A stretch of DNA of 64,000 nucleotides from Haloechinothrix sp033042135 (GTDB lineage Bacteria; Actinomycetota; Actinomycetes; Mycobacteriales; Pseudonocardiaceae): NCBI RefSeq assembly GCF_033042135.1, contig NZ_WBXM01000011.1, positions 1 to 64,000 of the forward strand, read 5' to 3'. The notes under the pieces are model-generated. The model was given only the letters and a program-made list of their open reading frames with translations, was not told the origin of the DNA and ran no database searches. Of the stretch, positions 1 through 10,384 are shown piece by piece. Each line of letters begins with the position of its first letter. Position 1 is the stretch's first letter. The position numbers and the translations under genes were made by a program.

Positions 1-190
1 CCTCAACCGGCTCCGGCGCATCCGCCGCCTGCGGCTGCCCCGGCTCCTCCGAACCCGACAACCACATCATCCCGGCCAGCACCAGCCCCACCACCAGCAC
101 GCCAGCGACCACCGACGACAGCAGCAGTGGCCACCGCCTCACCAGCCGAGACGACGAACCCGAAACATTCTCATCCGTCACAGTCGACAC
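1..190 (-). CDS. N-terminus of a membrane-anchored Ldt-like protein (cut by window edge)
   Basis: A reading frame begins at GTG (188-190 on the plus strand) and stays open to base 1, giving about 63 residues. It has a short polar N-terminus, one hydrophobic helix (LLLSSVVAGVLVVGLVLAGM) and then an acidic, Pro-rich linker. The helix end (LAGMMWLSGSEE) closely resembles that of the L,D-transpeptidase at 1514-2383 (LGGMMWLIEPSE), so this is probably a second member of that family. The catalytic part lies outside the window, so function is inferred only from the N-terminus. A GGAG lies about 10 bases before the start. Confidence 0.6.
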   Translation of the reverse strand, partial: MSTVTDENVSGSSSRLVRRWPLLLSSVVAGVLVVGLVLAGMMWLSGSEEPGQPQAADAPEPVE

Positions 191-691
191 CTAAGAAGAG
201 CTCCGCAGGCCGGAATTTCCGGCACCTGCTATCCGGATATGGTCTGTTGTATCCCCGAGCTGGCGATCAACTTAACACTCCCGCAGGAAGCACCGAGTGG
301 GGTGGTCCGTTCACGATCCGTGAAAACACCCACGGTGGCGGTTTGCCGACATCACCCGTTTCATCAGCGAAAACCGGTGGGGTGAAGCGGGATCCGGGAC
401 GCTACGTGACCACGGCGGGCGGTATCCGAGGTGCTGAATGGCAAGTTATTCGCGTTCACTCGACAGTGTGTTCATGATTTCGATCGAGTAAATTCACTCC
501 ATAAGGTGACTACTGGGCCGTAGCTCTCCCGAATTCGGAGGGCGTACGGCACTTAGGTGTTCCTGTACTGCCCACAGTGCACCTCGATGCGCAGCGAATA
601 CCGTGATCGAAGACGCGATGCGGTCCGGGCATGCAAAGGCCCGGCCAGCATGTGCTGGCCGGGCCCGTGCCCGCCACGGGAGGGCGAACTG
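191..691. other. Non-coding gap between two minus-strand genes
   Basis: About 500 bases without a convincing gene. It holds the hairpin terminator of the gene to the right (638-665) and the upstream region of the truncated Ldt-like gene. The stretch 440-520 is less GC-rich than its surroundings and may carry that gene's promoter, but I cannot assign -35/-10 boxes with confidence. Confidence 0.5.
638..665 (-). terminator. Hairpin terminator
   Basis: A perfect 13-bp stem (GGCCCGGCCAGCA pairing with TGCTGGCCGGGCC) with a 2-base centre lies 26 bases beyond the stop of the 692-1492 gene. Read on the minus strand it is followed by TTT. Length and position fit a rho-independent terminator for the ldt operon. 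Confidence 0.75.
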
Positions 692-1492
692 TCAGCCGGT
701 GACCGGAAGATCCGCCTCGGTCGGAGTCGGCTTCGGTGCCTGCGGTACCTCGGGCTCTGCCGCTGCCTCGCCACACGTGGCCGAGGCCAGCACGATCTCC
801 AGCTCGCCGCCGCCGACCTCGACAGCCAACGCCTGCGTGGTGAACCCGCGCTCATCGGTGAACTGCTTGTTGAACGTGATGTGCGCCAGCGGGTCCAGCG
901 GGATCTGCGTGTTGGCCTCCGGCCCCGGGACATCGATCGGCTGGCCGAGCAGGCGCAGGTTGGCGACGTCGAAGGTGCCGGTGTCGCCCTCGCAGGCCAC
1001 GGTGATCAGGTCCGCGGACAGCACGGCGGGCGCATCGAAGCCGTTGCCGTCACACACCTGCCCTGGGTCGAGCAGATCTGTCAGGGGAGCGAGTTCTTCG
1101 GGAAGTTCCTCCGTACTCGGGACGCCCTCGCACAGTGCGCCCTGTAGCTGCTCGAAGCCCTCCTGCAGCTCCGGGGGTAGCCCGTTGTCGATGGGCAGGA
1201 TCTCCACGTTGGCCAGCTCGACCGATGCCTCGCTGTCCCCGGCGGTCACCGTGGCCGCCTTCAGGCCGAGCAGCGGGTTGTCCGGCAGTTCCACCAGCGA
1301 GTCGGACTGGGTCGTGCCGTCGGTCGACTGCACGTGCGGCTGGGGTGGATCGATGATCCCGCTGATGTAGGCACCGTAGGCCTCCGAGGGGCCGGGGGTG
1401 GCGTGACCGATCGAGGTCCCGATCAGCAGCGCGGTCGCCGCGGTGAGAGAGCCGACCATGGCTCCGAGTCCCGCGAGTGCTCGTCGTCTCAT
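692..1492 (-). CDS. Secreted protein ending in LPVTG (choice-of-anchor P-like)
   Basis: A 266-residue protein with a Sec signal peptide (residues 1-32, ending near GHATPGP). The extracellular part is acidic, contains paired cysteines, and starts with AYISGIIDPPQP; this and the overall layout resemble actinobacterial proteins annotated as choice-of-anchor P family. The last residues are DLPVTG followed at once by TGA. LPxTG is the sortase signal, but the hydrophobic segment and basic tail that normally follow are absent, and no other frame downstream restores them. It follows the L,D-transpeptidase by 21 bases, so the two are probably co-transcribed. Family assignment is from memory of the pattern; the role is unknown. 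Confidence 0.75.
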   Translation of the reverse strand: MRRRALAGLGAMVGSLTAATALLIGTSIGHATPGPSEAYGAYISGIIDPPQPHVQSTDGTTQSDSLVELPDNPLLGLKAATVTAGDSEASVELANVEILPIDNGLPPELQEGFEQLQGALCEGVPSTEELPEELAPLTDLLDPGQVCDGNGFDAPAVLSADLITVACEGDTGTFDVANLRLLGQPIDVPGPEANTQIPLDPLAHITFNKQFTDERGFTTQALAVEVGGGELEIVLASATCGEAAAEPEVPQAPKPTPTEADLPVTG

Positions 1493-1513
1493 ACGGTGTG
1501 TGCCTTTCTCTGG

Positions 1514-2383
1514 TTATGACTGGTCCACCAGGACAAGCGTCCCGAGTGGCACTTCAGTGAGGTGGTCGAGCGCCTCCTGTGGCACGCGAACGCAGCCATC
1601 GCTGGTCGCGGTGCCGAGCACGTCCGTGGTCGGCCAGGTGTGGATGGCGACCGTGCCGGGCCCGCCGCCGTAGTCGTTGAGCGTGTCGCTGTGCGCTCCG
1701 AGCGGCAGGATGACGGGGGAGAACTGCTGGTTCTCGTCGGTGAACGAGCCGAGCAGGAAGGTACGACCGGTCGGTGTCGGGGTTTCCGGCCTACCGATAC
1801 CGATCGTCCACGTGCCGATCTCCTCGCCGTTGGACAGCAGACGCAGTGTCTTGGACCCCAGGTGGACGTGGATCTCGTAGGGCGTGTGTGCTCGCTCGAG
1901 GTCCGCATCCGGCAGCCATCCGGTGGAACCGTTGGGTCGGGAGGGCAGCAACACGCGGACCCAGCCCTCGCGCTCCTCGACGATGGGCAGCCAGGTGTCG
2001 TTGATCTGGGTCGGCTCCATGCGGGCGATCTCTGCGCCGCCCGGCTCGGCGTGCACGGTGGTCGACGTGCGCGGATGCACGATCAACCCGTCGGTGGAGC
2101 CGTGCGGCGCGGGATCAGCGGGCGCGTCGGCGACGGTGGTGTAGGTACTGGATTCCGTCAGCTCGTCCGGCTCGGAGGCCTGCTGTTCGACCTCATGCCC
2201 CCGCAGCTCGCCAGCCGGTGCCGCCCCCGAGCCGGCGACCTCGGAGGGCTCGATCAGCCACATCATCCCGCCCAGCACCAACAGCACGGCCAGCACACCT
2301 GCCGCGGCGGACAGCACCGTCGTCGGCCACGTTGCCGTGCTCGTGTCGGCTCGTGCGTGCCGAGGGGCGCGATGTGCTGTCAC
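1514..2383 (-). CDS. L,D-transpeptidase (YkuD domain), membrane-anchored
   Basis: A 289-residue cell-wall enzyme that would form 3-3 crosslinks or attach proteins to peptidoglycan. An N-terminal helix (residues 22-43) anchors it. A linker and an SH3-like segment (about 105-165) follow, then the YkuD domain (about 168-289). The active-site motif is complete: His248 in IHTWPTTD and Cys264 in SDGCVRVP. The start is GTG at 2383. The paralog cut by the left edge shares its helix, and the downstream LPVTG protein is probably in the same transcript. Confidence 0.92.
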   Translation of the reverse strand: MTAHRAPRHARADTSTATWPTTVLSAAAGVLAVLLVLGGMMWLIEPSEVAGSGAAPAGELRGHEVEQQASEPDELTESSTYTTVADAPADPAPHGSTDGLIVHPRTSTTVHAEPGGAEIARMEPTQINDTWLPIVEEREGWVRVLLPSRPNGSTGWLPDADLERAHTPYEIHVHLGSKTLRLLSNGEEIGTWTIGIGRPETPTPTGRTFLLGSFTDENQQFSPVILPLGAHSDTLNDYGGGPGTVAIHTWPTTDVLGTATSDGCVRVPQEALDHLTEVPLGTLVLVDQS

Positions 2384-2833
2384 AGGGTGCCTCGTCGTGT
2401 TAACGGTCAGGATGAGCAGGAGCCATCACGCAATGGCTCAGTTGCCTGCTATATCTGCGCTATACGGGTGAACGTTACACACGCGTCAGAGGCACGGGCT
2501 CCGGAGTTTCGTGCACGGGTCGTTATCAGGGGGTAACACCGCCGCGACCGTGCAACGCGTCGAGATCCAGACGTAGCCCGGCAGGGCGTCCGAGACACGA
2601 TGTGGAAGCCCGGTAGTCATGGCGCAGCAAACGACGAAGCTCGCATGGCCTGGTCAGCGCCGTCGTTGCGCTCCAGGCCCAGGAGGCTGGCGAGCTCGCG
2701 CATGGCTCGCGGTGACGGCGCCGCGGCGGGTGGCGCCCTCGGAATCCGAACTGGATACGACCTACCTTGCGATAGTCCACCCCCTTGTGAGAGTTTGTCT
2801 CATATTAAGACAGAATATCGCTGCGGAGGGTTC
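2384..2833. other. Divergent intergenic region
   Basis: About 450 bases between the ldt gene (minus) and the oxidoreductase operon (plus). AT-rich patches near 2449-2486 could hold the ldt promoter. A candidate operator lies at 2796-2812. A short minus-strand frame near 2615-2700 looks protein-like but has no start signal or recognisable family and may be a gene remnant. Confidence 0.45.
2796..2812. promoter_or_regulatory. Candidate TetR operator
   Basis: Inverted repeat TGTCT-(7)-AGACA lying 21 bases before the start of the oxidoreductase gene, in an AT-rich patch. The second gene of that operon encodes a TetR regulator, so autoregulation is a reasonable guess. The arms are only 5 bp. Confidence 0.35.
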
Positions 2834-3892
2834 ATGGTGCGGGTGGTCCAGTGGGCTACTGGCGGTGTCGGTAAGGCTGCGATCGAAGCGGTGCAGGCTC
2901 ATCCCGAGTTGGATCTGGCCGGTTGTTTCGTGTATTCCGAGACCAAGCGCGGTAAGGACGTCGGTGACATCCTCGGCACGCAGCACGTGGGTGTCACCGC
3001 CACCGACGACGTCGAGGACATCCTGGCGTTGGACGCGGACGTGGTGGTGTATGCCCCACTGATCCCGAATGCGGGTGAGGTGGCGCGCATCCTGCGGTCC
3101 GGCAAGAACGTGGTCACCCCGGTCGGCTGGTTCTATCCGAGCGAACGTGATGCCGAACTGGTACGGGCGTGCGTCGACGGTGGCGTCACGTTGCACGGCA
3201 TCGGCATCAATCCCGGTGGGACGACCGATCTGTATCCGCTTGTGCTCTCGGCGATGTCGTCGAAGGTGACGTTCGTGCGGGCCGAGGAGTTCTCTGACAT
3301 GCGCAGCTACGACGCCCCCAGGGTGTTGCGGGAGGTGATGGGCTTCGGCGGCACCTTCGAGCAGGCGCGCGATTCCCCGATGCTTGGTCTGCTGACCGGT
3401 GGGTTCACCCAGTCGGTGCGGATGTGTCTGGACACACTCGGATTCGCCGACGCCCCGATCCAGACCTCCCACGAGATCGCCGTGGCCGCTGCGGCCATCG
3501 AGTCGCCGTTGGGGATCATCGAGCCGGGCCAGGTCGCGGGACAGCGCTTCGTGTGGGACGCGATGGTCGGCGATCAGCCGGTGGTCCGTATCGCGGTCAA
3601 CTGGCTGATGGGAGAGCAGAACCTGGAGCCTGCCTGGGAATTCGGGCCTGACGGGGAGCGCTACGAGATCGAGATCAAGGGAGACCCCGACACCTTCGTG
3701 ACCATTCGGGGCTGGCAGCCCGCGAGCATCGCGGAAGGGCTGAAACGCAATCCCGGCATCGTGGCGACCGCGAACCACTGCGTCAATTCCATCCCGTATG
3801 TGTGCGCGGCCGCACCCGGGATCACATCGAGCTTGGACCTGCCCGTCGTCGCCGGGCGTGCACATCCGGAAGTGGGGGCCCCGCGTGGTTGA
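2834..3892 (+). CDS. DapB-like NAD(P)H-dependent oxidoreductase
   Basis: A 352-residue protein with an N-terminal Rossmann fold (WATGGVGKAAIEAV, the dinucleotide-binding loop) and the layout of dihydrodipicolinate-reductase-like dehydrogenases, a family common in mycobacteria that includes amine dehydrogenase-like members. It is not the lysine-pathway DapB, being longer and lacking its usual motifs. ATG 2834 is preceded by GGAGG at 5-base spacing. The TetR gene overlaps its end by 8 bases and a membrane protein follows, so the three form one operon. Substrate unknown. Confidence 0.75.
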   Translation: MVRVVQWATGGVGKAAIEAVQAHPELDLAGCFVYSETKRGKDVGDILGTQHVGVTATDDVEDILALDADVVVYAPLIPNAGEVARILRSGKNVVTPVGWFYPSERDAELVRACVDGGVTLHGIGINPGGTTDLYPLVLSAMSSKVTFVRAEEFSDMRSYDAPRVLREVMGFGGTFEQARDSPMLGLLTGGFTQSVRMCLDTLGFADAPIQTSHEIAVAAAAIESPLGIIEPGQVAGQRFVWDAMVGDQPVVRIAVNWLMGEQNLEPAWEFGPDGERYEIEIKGDPDTFVTIRGWQPASIAEGLKRNPGIVATANHCVNSIPYVCAAAPGITSSLDLPVVAGRAHPEVGAPRG

Positions 3893-4481
3893 GTCGTTGC
3901 GAGACCGGCAGAAGGCACTGGTTCGTCGAGACATTCAACGGGCGGCGTTGCGGCTGTTCGCCGAGCGCGGTTTCGACGCGGTGACCACCGAGGAAATCGC
4001 GGCGGCCGCAGGTGTCGGGCACAGTACCTACTTCCGGTATGTGACCAGCAAAGAGGACCTCCTGCTTGGCACTCTTCGCCGGGCAGGCGCGGCCATCGTC
4101 GACAACCTGCAGGCACGCCCTCGCAGCGAGTCGGCCGAGGAAGCCATGTGCCAGGCGAGCCTGCAGTGGAGCCGAGCATTCATCGCCGAGGAGGAGGCAC
4201 TGGACAACTGGCGCGCCGCGGTTCGCGCAGCACCGCAGCTACTCGACCGAGTCGCAGTGGTCGGCTCGTTCGAGCGCGCGCAGCTGACCAAACTCCTCGG
4301 CGACCGGATGGGCGCGCCACCCGAGGAGGACCTCCGGCCCGGCCTGCTGGTTCACACGGTGCTCGCTGCCGCCGAGTTCGCCTTCCTGCGCTGGCTCGAA
4401 CACGACGACCCCGGTGGCCCCACCTTGCATCAACTCACCGAACAAGCTCTCGAAGGAGCCCGCACCCAATGCTGGAAGTAA
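3885..4481 (+). CDS. TetR-family transcriptional regulator
   Basis: A 198-residue protein. The N-terminal helix-turn-helix is clear (TTEEIAAAAGVGHSTYFRYV), within the usual AALRLFAERGFDAVTT context of TetR proteins. GTG 3885 is chosen because it puts the DNA-binding domain about 18 residues from the start and overlaps the stop of the upstream dehydrogenase by 8 bases. The ribosome site is weak, consistent with translational coupling. It probably controls its own operon, perhaps through the inverted repeat at 2796-2812. Confidence 0.88.
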   Translation: MVESLRDRQKALVRRDIQRAALRLFAERGFDAVTTEEIAAAAGVGHSTYFRYVTSKEDLLLGTLRRAGAAIVDNLQARPRSESAEEAMCQASLQWSRAFIAEEEALDNWRAAVRAAPQLLDRVAVVGSFERAQLTKLLGDRMGAPPEEDLRPGLLVHTVLAAAEFAFLRWLEHDDPGGPTLHQLTEQALEGARTQCWK

Positions 4482-5188
4482 CCGACTCCACGGCGGCCCA
4501 CCCGGTGCGCAGCACCGGCATTCTCCGTGTATGGATGGTGGTCGCCGCGTTCGTCCTGGCAGGCGCCGCGGTACCGATCGCCCTGCATATCGCGCGCTAC
4601 GGCCTCAACGTCGGGCAGCTCATTCTGGTGGCGTTCACCTGGATCAACGTCATGATCGCCCTGTGGGAGATTTCGCTGAATCTGCGCATCTCCCTGATCG
4701 AGCGCCAGCACAAGCAGTTCGTCGCGGACTACCGCGGACGCGAGCTCGACCGGGTGATCGACTTCTTCACCGCCCGCATCCGGCTCCGTGAGATTCTGCG
4801 GCCCAGTACTTGGGCGCAGGTCTGGTCGTCGTACTCGCTGTTCGATCCCGCCTATGCCAACCGGAAGTCGTTCGGGTTCTGGGTCGACTCCGGCAACGGG
4901 TACGTGACGCTGATCCCGTCGCTGCTGTTCATCTACGGTCTCACCTTCGACATCATGCCGGCACGCATTTTGGGGATCATGGGCCTGGTCATCTTCTGGA
5001 TGATGTTCTACGGCACGGTCCTCTACTACGTCGCCTACTTCGCCAACAAGGAATACGTCGGGCACACCAAACGCAACCTCGCGATCTTCATCGGCGGGAC
5101 CAACAGCCTGTGGATCTTCGCGCCGGCATGGGGCATCGTCGCCAGCATCATCCTGATCACCACCGACTCCTACGGGTTCCTCCGATAA
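4469..5188 (+). CDS. Integral membrane protein, unknown function
   Basis: A 239-residue protein with about six hydrophobic segments (for example VWMVVAAFVLAGAAVPIAL near the start, IPSLLFIYGLTF, and IMGLVIFWMMFYGTVLYYV). The loop between helices 2 and 3 is charged and the C-terminus has SLWIFAPAWGIVASI. I do not recognise the family. It overlaps the TetR gene by 13 bases, with AAGGAG 10 bases before ATG 4469, so it is co-translated with the regulator and may be what that regulator exists to control. Confidence 0.7.
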   Translation: MLEVTDSTAAHPVRSTGILRVWMVVAAFVLAGAAVPIALHIARYGLNVGQLILVAFTWINVMIALWEISLNLRISLIERQHKQFVADYRGRELDRVIDFFTARIRLREILRPSTWAQVWSSYSLFDPAYANRKSFGFWVDSGNGYVTLIPSLLFIYGLTFDIMPARILGIMGLVIFWMMFYGTVLYYVAYFANKEYVGHTKRNLAIFIGGTNSLWIFAPAWGIVASIILITTDSYGFLR

Positions 5189-5433
5189 GCCCGCACCCAC
5201 CGAACGCGGTATTCGCCGGGGCAGGGTGAAGACCCGGAAAAGCTCCTCGCGGCGCATCTCCAGGAACTCCCGCAGGTGCGCCGAGTCTTCGTCCGCATTC
5301 GCTGCGCCATTACTACCGGGAGCCGACAACGACGCGGCCGGCGCGGGTGTCCCGTCGCCGGTCGCGCCGTTGTCCTCGGGTGGCCTGCTGCGGCTCGTCG
5401 GCTCCCTGGCCCCTGCGGGTACGGAGGGCTGAA

Positions 5434-8268
<2,835 letters not shown>

Positions 8269-8403
8269 AGTAGTTCGGGCTTGTCGTTGCGGCCTGGTGG
8301 TGCAGGCCCGGGATGTATGGCGCAGCGATACGGCGATTCGGGCGGGTGCCCGGCAGGTCGGGGCTCGTCCATCGACACGCTCGACCTCAGTCTACGACCC
8401 TAA

Positions 8404-8432
8404 ACCGTACGCTCGTACTTTTTGTAGTTCAA
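8404..8432 (-). promoter_or_regulatory. acnA promoter
   Basis: On the minus strand TTGAAC (8427-8432) and TACGGT (8404-8409) are separated by exactly 17 bases, a good match to an actinobacterial housekeeping promoter. Transcription would start near 8397, giving a 5' leader of about 130 bases before the acnA ATG. A second -10-like TAGACT lies at 8390-8395. Confidence 0.6.
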
Positions 8433-8620
8433 GCCTACCGCGCCGGTTGTGAGCACGCCGTTGCGGGCACGGGCAGCTGCGAGTCATTCCCCGGCGTTCC
8501 GCGGGGCCACTGGCACCACCGGCGCTACTTGTTACCCATTCGGGTGAGATTCCAGTGGGGCCGGGCATGGCGAGTGGCGGCATGTCCTGCCGCCGACCAG
8601 TGAACGGAGTGTTCGCTGAG

Positions 8621-8650
8621 GTCACAAGGATCGAATGTGGTCATTGTGAC
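8621..8650. promoter_or_regulatory. Inverted repeat upstream of the NlpC/P60 gene
   Basis: Perfect 7-bp arms GTCACAA and TTGTGAC separated by 16 bases, 134 bases before the NlpC/P60 start. It could be a paired operator or an RNA hairpin. The arms resemble outward-facing half sites of the CRP type (TGTGA), but the spacing is not that of a CRP site. Confidence 0.3.
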
Positions 8651-8783
8651 GCATGAGCACGAGTGGTGCGGCGTGGCCCGCTGTGGCATGTTTGGCTCCT
8701 GAGGTTGACAGCTCCGCAGATGTGTCGAGTCCGCGTGCGGCGAGCGTGCCGCTAGGGCCGGGCCGGAGCGGGAGGTGGAGTCC

Positions 8784-10124
8784 GTGTACGTGAACAAGCG
8801 GCGCCCCGGCGGGGGCGAGAGACACCGGGGTCGGCTGCTCGGCGCCGTGGTGGCGACGCTCGTGCTGGCGCTGGTGGCGCCGGTACACGCCGGGGCGGTA
8901 CCGCCCCCACCGCCCAACCCCGATAATTCCGAGCTCGAGGAGAGCAGGCAGGACGAGCGTGCCAGGGCAGGCGAAGTCGGTGAGCTCACCAACCGGCTCG
9001 CGGAAGCCTCCGATCGGCTCGCCCAGGCGCGTGCCGAGGTCGCACGGAAGAAGGAGCTGGTCAACAAGGCTCAGGTGGACCTGGCAAATGCCGAGGATGC
9101 GGCGGCCGAAGCCGAGCGTGAGGCCGATCGTGCGCGGCGCCAGGCCGACCGTGCCGCGGAGGACTTGCAGGAAGCCAGACAACGCGCGGACCGGTTCATC
9201 GCGGGCAGCTACCAACAGGGCAGCACGGTCGGTTCGGTGACAGCCTATGTCGGCTCGGAGAGTAGGGAGGACCTGCTCGCCAGGGAGCAGCTGCTCGGTG
9301 CCGTCGGCGGCAGCGAGATCGACGCGCTGGAAGGCGTGCGCGAGGCCCGCGTCGAGAAGTCGAACGCGGACGCGGCCGCTGCCGAGGCCGCCGAGGTCGC
9401 CGAGCGCAAGCGGCAGGCGGCCACCGACGCGGCGGCGGCCGCGGAGTCCGCGCTCGCCGAGGCCAACGAGGCCCGGAGCTCACAAGCCGAGCGGACCGCG
9501 GAGCTGGAGGCCGAGCGGGACGCGGTGGCCGAGCAGCTGTACCAGGCACAGCAGCGCGTGTCCGACCTCGAGCAGCAACGGCAGCGGTTCGAGGAATGGC
9601 AGGAGGAAAAGCGCCGCCAGGAAGAGCGGGAGGCACGCGAAGCGGCACTCGCGGCGGCGAACAGCACGGTCGCCGAGCCGGGACCATCCCCGTCGCCTGC
9701 GTCCTCGGTATCCATCGAGACCGTGATCGAGCGAGCCAAGTCGCAGCTCGGAGTTCCGTACGCCTGGGGCGGTGGCAACACGCAGGGGCCGACGCGCGGC
9801 GTCCGTGACGGCGGGGTCGCCGACGCGCACGGCGACTACAACAAGATCGGTTTCGACTGTTCCGGGTTGATGGTCTACGCGTTCGCGCCCTACCGCACGA
9901 TCGCCAAGTTCAGCGGGTACCAGTACGACGAGGGGCGTAAGGTCCCGCTGTCCCAGAAGCGCCGTGGCGACCTGCTGTTCTGGGGAACCAGCGGCATCCA
10001 CCACGTGGCTATGTACCTGGGTAACGGCCGGATGATCGAAGCACCGCAGTCGGGCGGGCATGTGCAGATCGTGCCGGTCCGCTACGGCGACATCCTGCCG
10101 CAGGTCACCCGCATCATCGAGTAA
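8784..10124 (+). CDS. Peptidoglycan endopeptidase, NlpC/P60 family (RipA-like)
   Basis: A 446-residue secreted hydrolase that would cut the stem peptide between D-Glu and DAP during cell separation. A signal peptide (LLGAVVATLVLALVAPVHAGA) is followed by a long Ala/Glu/Arg-rich coiled coil (about 45-305), then the NlpC/P60 domain (about 320-446) with catalytic Cys359 (FDCSGL) and His407 (HHVAMYLG). GTG 8784 is preferred over the upstream GTG at 8775 because GGAGG sits 8 bases before it. It precedes moxR as ripA does in Mycobacterium, but no ripB-like gene follows. Confidence 0.92.
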   Translation: MYVNKRRPGGGERHRGRLLGAVVATLVLALVAPVHAGAVPPPPPNPDNSELEESRQDERARAGEVGELTNRLAEASDRLAQARAEVARKKELVNKAQVDLANAEDAAAEAEREADRARRQADRAAEDLQEARQRADRFIAGSYQQGSTVGSVTAYVGSESREDLLAREQLLGAVGGSEIDALEGVREARVEKSNADAAAAEAAEVAERKRQAATDAAAAAESALAEANEARSSQAERTAELEAERDAVAEQLYQAQQRVSDLEQQRQRFEEWQEEKRRQEEREAREAALAAANSTVAEPGPSPSPASSVSIETVIERAKSQLGVPYAWGGGNTQGPTRGVRDGGVADAHGDYNKIGFDCSGLMVYAFAPYRTIAKFSGYQYDEGRKVPLSQKRRGDLLFWGTSGIHHVAMYLGNGRMIEAPQSGGHVQIVPVRYGDILPQVTRIIE

Positions 10125-10211
10125 CGCAACCGCGGTCGCACGAACCGCAGGCGGGGCCGTCCGGCCGCGTCGGCGTCAGCGGTGGACGGAGCCGGGTGCG
10201 TCCTTGAGAGG

Positions 10212-10229
10212 ATGTCCACGAGCGGACAT
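10212..10229. repeat. Small inverted repeat in the ripA-moxR gap
   Basis: ATGTCC-(6)-GGACAT in the 260-base gap between the NlpC/P60 gene and moxR. It may be a regulatory hairpin or operator for the moxR operon. Nothing else is evident in this gap. Confidence 0.25.
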
Positions 10230-10384
10230 GGCTCACCGACGAGGACGTGATGGCCGAGTGACCGCGACAGCGCGGCACCTTCACAACGGTCACACCGTTC
10301 GTCGAGCAGGGTGTGGGGCACACACCGCCGGGCAACCACGCGGCCGGTGGGTGACCTTCGAAGGTACGTAGGCGAGGAGGAACT

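Larger units (their letters stand above)
8269..8783. other. Divergent acnA / ripA-like intergenic region
   Basis: About 515 bases. The left part holds the acnA leader and promoter. The right part, before the NlpC/P60 gene, holds an inverted repeat at 8621-8650 and a TTGACA at 8705-8710 without a good -10 partner. I looked for a c-di-AMP riboswitch, which precedes many actinobacterial cell-wall hydrolase genes, and did not recognise its core motifs. Confidence 0.5.

Noticed and set aside
127..477. Plus-strand frame of 116 codons at the left edge
   Set aside because: It overlaps the better supported minus-strand Ldt-like N-terminus and has no ribosome site or recognisable domain.
560..700. Frameshift truncating the LPVTG protein
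   Set aside because: All downstream frames were checked by eye; none encodes a hydrophobic helix with basic tail, and a terminator follows directly.
2526..2780. Minus-strand frame of 84 codons in the ldt/oxidoreductase gap
   Set aside because: No ribosome site and no family. A nearby alternative frame (about 2615-2700) looks mildly protein-like and may be a remnant, but the evidence is too thin to call a pseudogene.
8453..8783. c-di-AMP riboswitch before the NlpC/P60 gene
   Set aside because: Expected from knowledge of actinobacterial cell-wall hydrolase genes, but I could not find its conserved core. A covariance-model search would settle it.
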